A DNA stretch of 64,000 bases from Granulosicoccus sp964390335 (GTDB lineage Bacteria > Pseudomonadota > Gammaproteobacteria > Granulosicoccales > Granulosicoccaceae): the NCBI GenBank assembly GCA_964390335.1, contig CAYMHU010000006.1, positions 1 through 64,000 on the forward strand, given 5' to 3'. Positions 35,750 to 46,412 of the stretch are shown here, piece after piece. Under the pieces are notes generated by a model. The model saw nothing but the letters and a program-made list of their open reading frames with translations, had not been told where the DNA came from and made no database searches. Each line of letters begins with the position of its first letter. The first letter of the stretch is position 1. The translations under genes and the position numbers were made by a program.

Positions 35750-37027
35750 CTAACGTAGAACGCGTAACACGATCCGGTTATTCAGCTGACGGCCCTGCTC
35801 TGTGGCGTTTGCTGCTATAGGTTCAGAAGCTCCAAACGCTCTGGCACGCAAGCGCTTCACTGAAACGCCACGCTTCACCAGTTGTCGCGCTACTTCAACC
35901 ACACGCTGCTTAGCCAGACTCTTGGCTATGGTCGGGTTTCGCTGAAGATCTGTATGGCCTTGCAATTCGATAACGGTGTTCGGATGGTTCTTCAGATTCT
36001 GAGCAAGCGCATCCAACACACGACTGGCACCGGCGGTTAGCGTCGCTGTACCAGTCTGGAAATCCAACCCTTCCTGCACGCCGCTAAACAACGCACAACC
36101 GCGGTTATTCACCGGCTCGTTGACCGCAGGGCTTAAACAATCCGCTTGCGCCATCATGCTCGGCTTAGTTTCAGCTGGCTCAGTATCAACCGGTTTTGGA
36201 GTCGGCTTAGGAGCCGGTTTTGCTGCCGGTTTACTCAACGGCACAGGTTTAGGCTCAGATACCACCTCAGGCTCAGGTGCGGCCAATGGCTCGGGCACCG
36301 TTACTATTTCAGGCTCTGGCGTGTTGACAACGTCAGGCTTTGGAACGGGTGCTATTTCAAGCTTGGCTTCAGGTTTCGGAGCCGGGGCCACTTCTGGCTT
36401 TGGTAGTGGCTTTGTTGCAGGCTTGCTTGGAGCCTGCTTGTTGGGCTGCGGTAAATCTGCTGTGGCCGCCTGAATAGCTGGACGATAAACCAATGCCACG
36501 TTTGCCGACTGTGCATCACCATCAAACGTGCTGATTTCACCGCGAACGTTGATGTTGTCAGTCAGAGACCATTCCATCCCGATACCAGCCCAGATACCGT
36601 GTCCGTCGGCGCGCTCAAGTGGCAACGTGCTGACATTATTCATTGCATTCAAACCCAAACGAATATAAGCAGATGTGCCATACCGTTCAGCCAGATCATC
36701 TATATCGCCATACACATACCAAAGTGCAGAACCGGACAATGCGCTGTAGCTGATATCGGCTGAGCTGGCATCGTTAGACAGTGTGGCTGAGCCCAAATAG
36801 TGATACGCCACTTCAGCGCTTAGCCGTGGACTAAAGTCATACCCAACGAAAAGGCCGCCTAAAAACGATTTATCCTGATCAAGTGTGAAACCGGAATCCT
36901 GTGTATCCGGCGAAAGTAACGTAGCGCCAGCCGATCCACCGGCATACCACGACGCATGAACGTTAGCTGACTGGACACTCAGCACCGCAAGAGACGCACT
37001 TAATAAAAAAATATTTCGTTTCATCAT
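35750..37027 (-). CDS. outer-membrane barrel protein with Pro-rich spacer and OmpA domain
   Basis: The 425-residue protein has a signal peptide of 25 residues (ending NVHA) followed by a barrel of OmpA/Opa type (WYAGGSAGATLLSPDTQDSG; FSPRLSAEVAYHYLG). A spacer of Lys-Pro and Glu-Pro repeats (about 190-290, e.g. KPAPKPTPKP) probably spans the periplasm, and the C-terminal OmpA domain (about 323-425) keeps the HTD and NNR ligand positions. Its ATG overlaps the stop of the 884-residue DUF11 gene by one base (TAATG), so production of the two is coupled. Confidence 0.88.
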   Translation of the reverse strand: MMKRNIFLLSASLAVLSVQSANVHASWYAGGSAGATLLSPDTQDSGFTLDQDKSFLGGLFVGYDFSPRLSAEVAYHYLGSATLSNDASSADISYSALSGSALWYVYGDIDDLAERYGTSAYIRLGLNAMNNVSTLPLERADGHGIWAGIGMEWSLTDNINVRGEISTFDGDAQSANVALVYRPAIQAATADLPQPNKQAPSKPATKPLPKPEVAPAPKPEAKLEIAPVPKPDVVNTPEPEIVTVPEPLAAPEPEVVSEPKPVPLSKPAAKPAPKPTPKPVDTEPAETKPSMMAQADCLSPAVNEPVNNRGCALFSGVQEGLDFQTGTATLTAGASRVLDALAQNLKNHPNTVIELQGHTDLQRNPTIAKSLAKQRVVEVARQLVKRGVSVKRLRARAFGASEPIAANATEQGRQLNNRIVLRVLR

Positions 37028-39681
37028 TATTCTATTCGCACAGAAAACTGCAGATGATAGGAATCACCAGGCAGAAGTTGATCTGTCTCCGCATTAATTG
37101 TGCCGGTCTCGTCTAAATCGGGCTCATTTATCCAACAAGGGGTTCTGGAGCAGACAGCTGACGGGTAATACAGCGTGTAAGGCGGTGTGGAATCCCTGAT
37201 AACCACATTGAACGAGGGCTCGATACCGTCGTTGGTGGCCGTTAACTTGTACAAAATACAGTTATTCCCTGGAGCAACGTCAATTTTGGCCGGGCTGAAG
37301 TCGGTCCCCGGGTCTGGCTGCCCATCGCAACCAACGTCTACGGCCTGCTCTTTTCGGATACTGACCCGATTAATACTGACGGTAGTGTTATCCGAAATTT
37401 GCGCAGACAGCCCTTCTGCAGCTGACGATGCTACAAGCTCGGTCACGTTGTTTTGCCCTACACTGACACCGACTGGCGCAATGACTTTTAAAAACAATTC
37501 AGCTGACGCACCTGGACTTAAAATCAAAGGCTGTGTTATCGGTTGATCGGCAGACGAGAATTGACCGTTACCATCGGTATCTGCATACAAAATTGACTGC
37601 CAGTCGGCCACTGATTGCTGTTGCGTGAACACAATATCATTCAGCTCGGCGCTACCCGGGTTAGTTACTAGGTGCTCATAGATTACAAAACCATTCGGTG
37701 CCACGTACGCAGACAAACTGGGTTCAAGTTGTAATTGCGGGCTAGACTGAAACAGCATGGCATCGTGCTTTATATCGCTGGCACCGTTCACAGGTGATCG
37801 GGCGCGAAAGTAAATGCTGATTGCCGGATTATTCGCATCGGCCGGAACCACGACCTTTGCCACTACGTGCGTTGATTCACCTGACGACAACAACCCGGTG
37901 TTGCTGATGGTATTGCCAGTTTGCGCATCAGAAAACTCAACCTCCCAATTGGCTGGTAAGGCATTGGCGTTCGCATCAGCATGTGCGCTCAGATCATAGC
38001 TTGCAGTGCCCGCTCCTTGATGTCGAATATATAAATCAAACAACGCAACACCGTTTGAATCGGCATTAACCGTACTTACAGGTGAAAGTTCGGGACCAGG
38101 ACCAACACCCAACGCACCCGCACTACCGGCCGGACTTTGGTTTGTTAAATCAACTTGATTAGAAACGATTTCATCCAGATGATCGACAACACTATTGGAT
38201 ACGCTGGTATCAGCAACAGATATGGCCGTTTTTTCAATATCAAAGCCAGCACCATTATTATTACCGGTGAAGCCAAACGGTAATTGCATTTCGAGATTAA
38301 CGATCGCGTAAGCACCCGGTAGAACCGGCCCTGTGTCGACTGTCCCATCCGAGTTAGTATCCTGCAGCGGGGTCACCGCATCAGATCTTAACAATCGATA
38401 TATCGTGTTTGCAGGAAAGGTCGTGCTCAGCGTGTCCACTTCGATATTAAATGTATCGGTTGTTGTACCTGTGTTCCAGATGACGTTCTTGAACACAACC
38501 GTTCCGACTAATGGTGCGCTATTGATAGAAACAGGTTCATTCATGCCATCAATAGCAGTGGCTTCCGATCCGTTAGCAACAACGGATGCACTTTGTAGTA
38601 CGTTAAAGCTTACCGAGTTACCAAAGGTTCTGGGCTTGGTTATACCGCCAGTATCGAACTGCATCTCTGCTTGATTAACTAATACACCCGCTGGCAGTAG
38701 CGGATCAACTTCTATATCAAAACTAAGCGAGCCAGATTCACCTGGCGCTAGTAGCGACACAACGGCCGTGACTTGATTAACAGAAGAGATGTCAGCATCT
38801 ATTTGCGACTCAGGCAGATTAGTACAACTATTATCATATGCGCAATAGCGTATTGAATTGCTACCAGCTGTATGAAAATCGTTGGGGTCGTTATCGCTAA
38901 GCACTTCGGTTGTTGCACTCCACCGGCCAGAGCCCGGTACGTATTGCATTCCTTCTGGCAAGGCATCAATCAGTACAACTTCGTTGGCAAGGCTTGTTCC
39001 AGTATTTTCATAATCTAACGTAACCGTGTAAGGTCCGCTGGGCGAATTACCGGAATTACTGCTCATACTTTTTGTAAATACGACAATGGCGCCAATATCA
39101 ACATTGACGGTATCAGTATTAAAGTCAGACAACGATGTTGAAAACTGACTGTTAGCTGTTAGCTGAATTCGAGCCGCATCGTTCAATCCAGCACCCGAAG
39201 GAATGGTTCCGGCCACAACAAGATAAAGATCATTGCCTGCACCGATCCATGGGGTTGTGGTTATGGGTGTATTGTTGTCGGCCACACCATTTTGATCTGC
39301 ATCCAGATAAATAGCCAGCGCGTTAAGATCTATGCTGTCTCCGGATCTGTTGTTCACACTTAAATCGAAACGATCATCTCCGTTACCGATATTAACCAAG
39401 CGATGCGAGAAGTATACGGTTGTACCTGCCTCGGCCAGTTGTTGTTGATCTTGAGTCAGTTCAAGACCAGCAACCTGCTCAACTACTGTCTCTACAACAT
39501 TGGACGTTACAGAGTGTTCGTTCCCAAACTCATCTTTATAAACAGCAGACGCCTGATTGCTTATAGTGGTACCGGCAGGGGTTGCAGCTAGAACACTTCC
39601 TGTTAGAAAGCACACAGCAAGCACGCTGATTAAACGCGCCACACCTGTAGTCAAGAACTGTGTACTTCTATTCACGCGCAT
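37027..39681 (-). CDS. DUF11-repeat surface protein, 884 residues
   Basis: A signal peptide of about 32 residues is followed by a module also found in the 1,016- and 2,033-residue proteins: ATPAGTTISNQASAVYKDEF, then TSNVVETVVEQVAGLEL. The rest is a series of Ig-like DUF11-type units with phrases such as LDYENTGTSLANEVVLIDAL and VPGSGRW. Several Asp-rich loops (DADQNGVADNN, DTDGNGQFSSADQ) look calcium-binding. It ends on a beta-strand, LQFSVRIE. No anchor is visible, so it may be held by partners. It lies 12 bases after a small OmpA lipoprotein gene and is coupled to the next OmpA gene. Confidence 0.85.
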   Translation of the reverse strand: MRVNRSTQFLTTGVARLISVLAVCFLTGSVLAATPAGTTISNQASAVYKDEFGNEHSVTSNVVETVVEQVAGLELTQDQQQLAEAGTTVYFSHRLVNIGNGDDRFDLSVNNRSGDSIDLNALAIYLDADQNGVADNNTPITTTPWIGAGNDLYLVVAGTIPSGAGLNDAARIQLTANSQFSTSLSDFNTDTVNVDIGAIVVFTKSMSSNSGNSPSGPYTVTLDYENTGTSLANEVVLIDALPEGMQYVPGSGRWSATTEVLSDNDPNDFHTAGSNSIRYCAYDNSCTNLPESQIDADISSVNQVTAVVSLLAPGESGSLSFDIEVDPLLPAGVLVNQAEMQFDTGGITKPRTFGNSVSFNVLQSASVVANGSEATAIDGMNEPVSINSAPLVGTVVFKNVIWNTGTTTDTFNIEVDTLSTTFPANTIYRLLRSDAVTPLQDTNSDGTVDTGPVLPGAYAIVNLEMQLPFGFTGNNNGAGFDIEKTAISVADTSVSNSVVDHLDEIVSNQVDLTNQSPAGSAGALGVGPGPELSPVSTVNADSNGVALFDLYIRHQGAGTASYDLSAHADANANALPANWEVEFSDAQTGNTISNTGLLSSGESTHVVAKVVVPADANNPAISIYFRARSPVNGASDIKHDAMLFQSSPQLQLEPSLSAYVAPNGFVIYEHLVTNPGSAELNDIVFTQQQSVADWQSILYADTDGNGQFSSADQPITQPLILSPGASAELFLKVIAPVGVSVGQNNVTELVASSAAEGLSAQISDNTTVSINRVSIRKEQAVDVGCDGQPDPGTDFSPAKIDVAPGNNCILYKLTATNDGIEPSFNVVIRDSTPPYTLYYPSAVCSRTPCWINEPDLDETGTINAETDQLLPGDSYHLQFSVRIE

Positions 39682-39693
39682 GAAAGATGACCG

Positions 39694-40278
39694 TTACTCT
39701 TCGATTGATACAAATTGAACAGCAGGACGCCCGGTCTGCTTAAGCAACTGCAACTCGACCCGTCGATTAACTCGATTCTCTACTTTCGTTCCGCGACCGT
39801 TTATGGGCAAGCCCTCACCTAATGGTTGACTTATGATTTTTTGCGGCTCAACACCTTGTTCAATAAGATAACGTTTTACTGTTGCTACACGTCGTTCGGT
39901 AAGATCAAAGTTATAAGCCTCGTTGCCAAACTTATCCGCAAAACCTTGCAAACCAATATTCAGATCTGGGAATTGTTTCACTACCACGAGCGATCTATCC
40001 AGTCTATCCATTGCAAACTGTGTCAGCTGGTCGCTGTCAAACCCAAAGTACACTGCAGGCTCCCACTGGAAAAGCTGATGTGTGTTCTGCTCAATGAGTT
40101 TTACTTCACCGCTTGGTTCTGTAACCGCCACCAAATTACAGTCACCAGCGTCGTACTCTGCGTACAACGCTTCGGTAGTGACGCAAGCCTGCAATGTGGC
40201 GATCAACGTAATGGGTGCGAGCATGCGCAAAGCACGCCGAACCCCATGTGGTTTTACTATTCCAACCATCGGAACCAA
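39694..40278 (-). CDS. small OmpA-family lipoprotein
   Basis: The 194-residue protein has a lipobox at ATLQAC (Cys32) and, after a short strand-rich segment, an OmpA domain (about 70-180) starting YFGFDSDQLTQFAMDRLDR. The ligand Asp is in GFADKFGNEAYNF and the Arg in NRVNRRVEL, so peptidoglycan binding is likely. Its start overlaps the end of the 2,033-residue barrel gene by 22 bases, and the 884-residue DUF11 gene follows 12 bases later, placing it in a tight operon with both. Starts at Met4 or Met19 are also possible. Confidence 0.87.
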   Translation of the reverse strand: MVPMVGIVKPHGVRRALRMLAPITLIATLQACVTTEALYAEYDAGDCNLVAVTEPSGEVKLIEQNTHQLFQWEPAVYFGFDSDQLTQFAMDRLDRSLVVVKQFPDLNIGLQGFADKFGNEAYNFDLTERRVATVKRYLIEQGVEPQKIISQPLGEGLPINGRGTKVENRVNRRVELQLLKQTGRPAVQFVSIEE

Positions 40279-43200
40279 TCCTCATCAAATTTCAGCTGTA
40301 ATCCCAAACGCAAGCCTTGCGCGTTGTAGCCCTGCTCATCCAAGTCTTCTTCTTTAAAACCAACAGCGTTATAGTTAATGCCTAATCGCAAGTTGCGATC
40401 AGCAATCCACGAAACACCTAAACCTGCTGAGTACTTGCCATCACCTGGTCCACCTGTACCAAGCCAGCCACCTCGCAGGTCTAACTCCCATCGCCGATTA
40501 ATGTGAAAGCTGGCTCGCAAGTCACCTAACACAACGTGACTGCGTTGCGCTCCGGAATCAAATAAGGTCCGTGACCAGCGCGCACCAAAACGTCCGCTCA
40601 ACGTTGCGTTGTCAGCGATCTGCCTGTTCTGATGTGTTGAAAGTAAGAAGGACTCCTTGTCCATACCATCCTCGGGACCATAGTCCATTTTCCAATTCGC
40701 CATATACAGCGCGTGATACGTGTTATTGCGTTTAGGACGATTGGCTAAACCAAGCGTAAACCTATGCCGTGAGGTGAGTTGACCGGTATCCGGTGTTTGG
40801 CGAGTGAACTCTTCACGCACAAGACCAGTCCAATCGGTACTTAGTCGTTGAGCTATACTGCCGCGAAAACCATAGTAGCGAGTTGATTCGGTTTCACGTA
40901 ACTCGGCTTGCGCGCTCAGTTTTCTGTTGATGTTACGTTTATCGGTAATGCCTAAAGATAATGCTATGGAATCCTGTGCTCCCAGGCCCTCCATAACATT
41001 GATCACTTCAAAACTGGGGGATAACGTAAGTTTTGGTTTTAACTCGTATCTACCGCGTATACCGGAAGCGGTTTCCATGCTGTCGCCGCTGTAGTTGCCT
41101 CTCAGGCGGTACTCGCTGTATAGCGTGGTGTGCGGTAAAACATCAGATTCAACACCAAAAGTGAACAGTCGATTACCCGAGCCCTGTGGCACAGAGTGGC
41201 TCAGGATGCCTTTGTCTACTTCATATCGAGCATAGCTGGACACATTCTTATGTAACTGTAATCGCGCAGATAAGCCCAGACGATGCCGCCCACTGTCCCC
41301 TATAGCTTGCTCATAATCAAACCCAATACTGCCTCTTCGGGACTTTCCAAGCGTAAATCGCTTTTCCATACCGAGCAGCATCGTATTAAACGTATATTTC
41401 TGAACTCGATCTTTATTCTTAATATGTCGGCCACCAAAGGTCAGCGACCAATTAGTAAATGTTTTATCGAATTTTAATCCGGCAGAGCTATAGCTACTTT
41501 GATCTATGTTTGACAAGCTATGCGTGATGTCTGCACTGGCCCTTAATGTGTTGTTGATGGGATGACGATGCTCTATTCGCCACTCATCCCGGCCGGCTGA
41601 CATACCAGCCGCAGGATTATCAAAATTCGTTGAAGCCCGCGCCCATGTCATGACGGTTCGATAGTCTCTGCGTCCATGCCAATTGTGCGATAGTGTTGCC
41701 CGCTGCGCATTACCGTCGCTCCTGCCATCGTTGTGCGATTGCATCGCAGCAGTGGCCGTTAACTTCGTGTTGTTAGTCAGCTTCGCTATACCTGTAACAC
41801 CACCAATGGTGTAGCCATCTAACGGATTTTGATCATCGGTTACGGAAAAAGCTAAGCTGACATTGGGATTGAACTCGTGCAATAAACGAATACCCGATAT
41901 CAGATATTTGTCTCCACTACCCTGAGAGTCGTAGCTAATACGAATAGAGACTGGGTTCAAATTCTCATCAACGGTAGGAATTACATCTCTGAACTGAATA
42001 TTACCTGTGACAATATTCAGCTCGTAATCGGTATAACGCTGCAGTGTTTCAGAGCTGATAACCAGCCCGGGATTGAAGCGGTCCCTAACGATGCGCTCGA
42101 CATACTCACTATTTACAATAACGGGTGCGCCTTGCAGTTGATATAACATTGTGGTTCCGTTTCCACGAATTTCTTCACTCTTATGCACTGTATTTTCATC
42201 TGCAGCGAAAATCTGCAACCGAGTCTTATCATTAGCCAAAACGCCGTTTATACCCGTAAGAGTTCTTTGCACACGAGCTAAGTCATCATGATTAGAGTAA
42301 TTATCTGTGATGTAGTCGCCCCACATCAAACTACTTTTATCTTTCTCAATTTTTAAAAAGAGTTTACTGCGACTCTGTGCTTCAACTCCTCGTAAAGATG
42401 AATCACCATAGGTGGCGTAGTGTTCATTCGGATTTAGATCGCGCAACACATCTATCGATTTATTTTTCTCACTATCGTAAGACAACGTAAGTTGATAGTC
42501 GTTTTTTATTCTGCCTTTTAGAAACAATGCGGCACGTGCATCAGTGATAAATTCATCTTCCAGATCAATGTTTGCAGCAGTTCCTTTATTGACTCGGTTC
42601 CATTGACCACCAATATCAATCAAACCTGACCCGATTAACGGTCTGGCCGCAGCGATCTGAACAACGCTCAAACTTCCATCGAGTGCGCCGGTACTCGCTT
42701 GAACGCTCACATTACCGGTGAGCTCAGTACTGCGCAAATGTACAAGTCCAAAACCGTTTTCAACCCGGACTTGCAGCCCTGGTTGCGCCGGTTGCAAGTC
42801 AGCTTCTACAAAGTCTCCACCGCTACTACTTAAGGTAACGAAATACACACCACTTGCAGGATTATTGAACGCATCACTAATTGAAATTTCTATCGGAATG
42901 ACACTGCGTCCACCGTCTGCTTCTAATGTATCTTGCGATGAACGAAGCAACAGCCGAACCCCAGCGGATGGTTTTTGAAACACGCTACTGGCAAGTATGC
43001 GTTCGTTACCAAATGGATCAACACCACGCACCTCAACTCGATTGCTACCCGGCAACAACCTGACGCCATACCATGCAACCAATTGAGCTTGAGCGCTCCT
43101 ATTAACAATTCGCTCACCAATCTGTGAATTATCAATTGCAACATCGTTAACATACAGAACCGGCGTTATACCTTCTCTAACAACCACCATAAAACGACCA

Positions 43201-46200
43201 TCCCAACTGAGATTATCGTGTGGCCATAACCAGGTACCTGCCTTCGCCTGTTCCAAAGTTACTGTCTTAACCAACTCCTGAGGGTCGCCCATTTTTATTG
43301 GGCTTACATCATTAACGGGTTGCAGACTTTGCTCAGCTGAATCGCCAGTGGCTCCATTGACAGTAGCAACCTGCGCATTAAATTGATCGTTGAGTTCGCG
43401 TCTGAAACCGAGTAATCCTTGTGATAGATCTCCGTCTGTATCGGCTCGTTTACGTTCGTCCTGGGCTGTATGCGCGCCATCAAGAGTATATTGAGTAGCT
43501 TCATTGAGCAGCCAGGCGTTACGCAAGTCTGCATTGCGCTGTTTAAGTTCTGCAAAAACGCTGGCAGCATTTTGTTGTGGACAATAGGCTGCAAAATCAG
43601 CTCTATGAAAGTCTCCTGCAGACAAATCCACAAATCGACTGTCGGGGTCGGCTGCATGACGTGTATCGGTAGGTTTTAGAATTAACCCTTGTGGCAACGT
43701 AGTTGAATCTAGCTTCAATACATGTAAGCCGGGCTGCAACCCATACAGACTAAACTGCCCATCTTCATCCGTGACAACAAAAGTGCCATCTTGCATATAT
43801 AATCGCACACCGGCGATCGGCCACTCACCATGATTTTGAATATTGTCGCAACTACTATCGACATACACTTTGCCAAACAAAATAGCTTGATCAGACAATA
43901 CGCCGCTGCGTTCTATTTTTACTGTTGCAACACTGGTGGGTGTTGACAACAACAAACCGCTTACTGTGTTTGCATTTCCATTCGCTCTATTAACACCTTC
44001 TTCTATACCATCCGCTGCACCTGCTGTAGCCTGCATGCTATAACGCAATATTCCTTCACTTTCAGCCTCAATCTGCGACACGATAAAACGCAAGCTTGTT
44101 CTGACAGTAGTTTCGCCCGTGCTATCAACACTGGTATCCACCGAGCTATTGAGTCTTTGTGGATCAGCTATCCGACTTCCATTAAAACTTGCTGAGCCAG
44201 GTATAAATCTAAAACCATACGCAGGGTTATCGATAACCGCGACATTCGATAATTCGCCCGTACTTCTGTTGATCACCTTGATTGAATACGCAACTGTATC
44301 GCCAATTTCAACAGCGTTGACATCTGCCGATTTCTCAACCTGTAATAGGGTATTTCGGTTTTCAGGGTCCAAGGGTATATCTACAATGGGAGGCGCAGCA
44401 CCCGGCTGAACGGTAAACACACCTCCTCCCTGTGAACTAAAACCTTCGACGCCATAAGAAAAACCTGACACCTGATAAGACGCGAATCGATCAGCGCTAA
44501 CCGTAGATGGAAAAACATGACTGGATGGAGGTTCAACTGCTAAATGATAATTTGAGCCTGCCAACAACCTTGGCAAACTGTATCGACCTTCCGAATCGGT
44601 CATCAGGATAATTTGTTCATCAGTTACCGGGTCGGTAACGACAGTGTCACCCTGCAGTAATGTCACTTGCGCATTAGCAACGCCAACCAAACTGGTGGAG
44701 TCAAATACTCGACTTACGGGATCGACCAACGCCAAATCTGAATAATTTGCACCAGTTGACTCATCAATATAGGTGACGTTTAGTGTGTCATCAAAATCGC
44801 TTTGTAAAACGCAGATATCGACATCGGATTCATAATCAGGCATTGCCGGTAATGCACCGTTACTTCCACCTGGACAATAGCTACCATCAGCACGCAGCTC
44901 ACTGGATAACAGGATTGGGCGGATGCTCCGATACACATTCGAATTCACTGCCGATTCGCGAAGTAATAATTCCGTGTTGTCACCGGTTAAGGCGGAACTC
45001 ACATTGACAATCACGAAGTCCGCGCCGGATTCACCAATAATAGTTTGATTATCTGGCACGATAGCATCAAGCTCTATATAAACACCTTGACTTGCAAGTG
45101 TATAGTCAACCTGTGTTGATGAGCCGTCTGAGCCTAGTCGTAAAAACGCATCTTCAGAATCAGCGTGTACATTCAAGCGATAAATCGGTGCATCCTGAAA
45201 ATCAGCGTCTGATTCAAACTTGGGAGCAGTGTTTTCGCGTTGCAGCTCGATTAATGGCTCAACAAATCTAATACTCACTGGAGTTGCCGCTGAAAAAGCA
45301 ATTGCATCAAAACAGCTTCTAATTGTGTGCAAGCTTGCATCGCCTCGATTCGATGAAATAACTGAACCAACAACATAATCTTTAACACTTGTGTCTATTG
45401 ATTTAACGACCATTGAAAACGCAACACTGACCAGCTCGTTTAATGCAAACTCTTCAGACGGCACCAATAAAGCAAGTTTTGTTATGTTTGAGTTTTCAGT
45501 CCAATGCTCGTAACGCATCCATTGATCGCCGTCGCCGGCATCTTGCACCATAGCAATGGCCTGAAACCCCACCACATCTAAAAACTCTTCTTTTTTAAGT
45601 TGAAGTGCATCAGGCAAGTTCACTTGCATAATCACCCCATCCCGGGTTTCACCATCCAAAATAATGGTTTGTGAATCGGGCAAAGTATTCGTTACGTTCT
45701 TAGCCAAAAACTGATAGTTAATGACATCGCCGGTGCTAACAGATTGGTTACAACTAGTACTACTTATAAGGTTTAATTCAATATCTGCTTCCGGCTCAAC
45801 AAATATAGAATCGATATTACTTTGAGGAGGTAATTCTGCATCAAGTGACCGCGCGTGTAGCTCCACTTGAATTTGCGCTTCACCTTGTAGCTCTGGTGGT
45901 ACGACACCGGTAACGATAAGGCTTAATGCTTCGCCTGGCTCAAGCGTAACTTCTGCGTCTGCGATGGGTTCACCAGGCTCGATAACGCCATTCTGATTAA
46001 CATCGACATACAGCAGTAAATTAATCAGATCGCCATCATCGGCAAGCAAATTTTCTACTGATAAGGCATAGCGCCCATCAACATTGCCAAGATTACTAAG
46101 TGTATGGAGAAAAACGACTCTGCTTCCGGCATAGGTCTGAGTATCGCTTGAAGATTGCAACTCAAACTGTGCAAGCTGCGCAACGGTTATGTTGGACGTG

Positions 46201-46358
46201 TTTGACCTAAGCTCCACCAACTCTCCGGTAGCCTGATCAATGTATGTCATTATCGCTTGATTGACGATGGCAGTGCCAACAGGCGTTGCGGCACAAACTA
46301 TGGTGACTGACAGCCACCACACGCCAAGCAAGGCGAGTAGTTTGCGCCAAGCAGGCAT
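40257..46358 (-). CDS. giant multi-domain surface protein with C-terminal beta-barrel
   Basis: The 2,033-residue protein has a 23-residue signal peptide (ending IVCA) and the N-terminal module shared with its DUF11 neighbours (ATPVGTAIVNQAIMTYIDQA). Then come Ig-like segments, a carboxypeptidase-regulatory-like unit (about 560-640), a DUF11 domain (about 670-820; KSADVNAVEIGDTVAYSIKV), an SdrD-B-like unit (about 830-900; GKVYVDSSCDNIQNHGEW) and an invasin-like Ig unit (about 1138-1240). From about 1250 to the end, some 780 residues of alternating strands form a large outer-membrane barrel, containing RYTDYELNIVTGNIQFRDVI and NPVSIRISYD. It could export, assemble or anchor the DUF11 fibres. 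It is coupled to the small OmpA lipoprotein gene. Confidence 0.85.
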   Translation of the reverse strand: MPAWRKLLALLGVWWLSVTIVCAATPVGTAIVNQAIMTYIDQATGELVELRSNTSNITVAQLAQFELQSSSDTQTYAGSRVVFLHTLSNLGNVDGRYALSVENLLADDGDLINLLLYVDVNQNGVIEPGEPIADAEVTLEPGEALSLIVTGVVPPELQGEAQIQVELHARSLDAELPPQSNIDSIFVEPEADIELNLISSTSCNQSVSTGDVINYQFLAKNVTNTLPDSQTIILDGETRDGVIMQVNLPDALQLKKEEFLDVVGFQAIAMVQDAGDGDQWMRYEHWTENSNITKLALLVPSEEFALNELVSVAFSMVVKSIDTSVKDYVVGSVISSNRGDASLHTIRSCFDAIAFSAATPVSIRFVEPLIELQRENTAPKFESDADFQDAPIYRLNVHADSEDAFLRLGSDGSSTQVDYTLASQGVYIELDAIVPDNQTIIGESGADFVIVNVSSALTGDNTELLLRESAVNSNVYRSIRPILLSSELRADGSYCPGGSNGALPAMPDYESDVDICVLQSDFDDTLNVTYIDESTGANYSDLALVDPVSRVFDSTSLVGVANAQVTLLQGDTVVTDPVTDEQIILMTDSEGRYSLPRLLAGSNYHLAVEPPSSHVFPSTVSADRFASYQVSGFSYGVEGFSSQGGGVFTVQPGAAPPIVDIPLDPENRNTLLQVEKSADVNAVEIGDTVAYSIKVINRSTGELSNVAVIDNPAYGFRFIPGSASFNGSRIADPQRLNSSVDTSVDSTGETTVRTSLRFIVSQIEAESEGILRYSMQATAGAADGIEEGVNRANGNANTVSGLLLSTPTSVATVKIERSGVLSDQAILFGKVYVDSSCDNIQNHGEWPIAGVRLYMQDGTFVVTDEDGQFSLYGLQPGLHVLKLDSTTLPQGLILKPTDTRHAADPDSRFVDLSAGDFHRADFAAYCPQQNAASVFAELKQRNADLRNAWLLNEATQYTLDGAHTAQDERKRADTDGDLSQGLLGFRRELNDQFNAQVATVNGATGDSAEQSLQPVNDVSPIKMGDPQELVKTVTLEQAKAGTWLWPHDNLSWDGRFMVVVREGITPVLYVNDVAIDNSQIGERIVNRSAQAQLVAWYGVRLLPGSNRVEVRGVDPFGNERILASSVFQKPSAGVRLLLRSSQDTLEADGGRSVIPIEISISDAFNNPASGVYFVTLSSSGGDFVEADLQPAQPGLQVRVENGFGLVHLRSTELTGNVSVQASTGALDGSLSVVQIAAARPLIGSGLIDIGGQWNRVNKGTAANIDLEDEFITDARAALFLKGRIKNDYQLTLSYDSEKNKSIDVLRDLNPNEHYATYGDSSLRGVEAQSRSKLFLKIEKDKSSLMWGDYITDNYSNHDDLARVQRTLTGINGVLANDKTRLQIFAADENTVHKSEEIRGNGTTMLYQLQGAPVIVNSEYVERIVRDRFNPGLVISSETLQRYTDYELNIVTGNIQFRDVIPTVDENLNPVSIRISYDSQGSGDKYLISGIRLLHEFNPNVSLAFSVTDDQNPLDGYTIGGVTGIAKLTNNTKLTATAAMQSHNDGRSDGNAQRATLSHNWHGRRDYRTVMTWARASTNFDNPAAGMSAGRDEWRIEHRHPINNTLRASADITHSLSNIDQSSYSSAGLKFDKTFTNWSLTFGGRHIKNKDRVQKYTFNTMLLGMEKRFTLGKSRRGSIGFDYEQAIGDSGRHRLGLSARLQLHKNVSSYARYEVDKGILSHSVPQGSGNRLFTFGVESDVLPHTTLYSEYRLRGNYSGDSMETASGIRGRYELKPKLTLSPSFEVINVMEGLGAQDSIALSLGITDKRNINRKLSAQAELRETESTRYYGFRGSIAQRLSTDWTGLVREEFTRQTPDTGQLTSRHRFTLGLANRPKRNNTYHALYMANWKMDYGPEDGMDKESFLLSTHQNRQIADNATLSGRFGARWSRTLFDSGAQRSHVVLGDLRASFHINRRWELDLRGGWLGTGGPGDGKYSAGLGVSWIADRNLRLGINYNAVGFKEEDLDEQGYNAQGLRLGLQLKFDEDWFRWLE

Positions 46359-46412
46359 AGCTAAGGTTCTTTCTAGTTAGTTGGAGTCTATGGACTAGTC
46401 AATTAGGAAATG

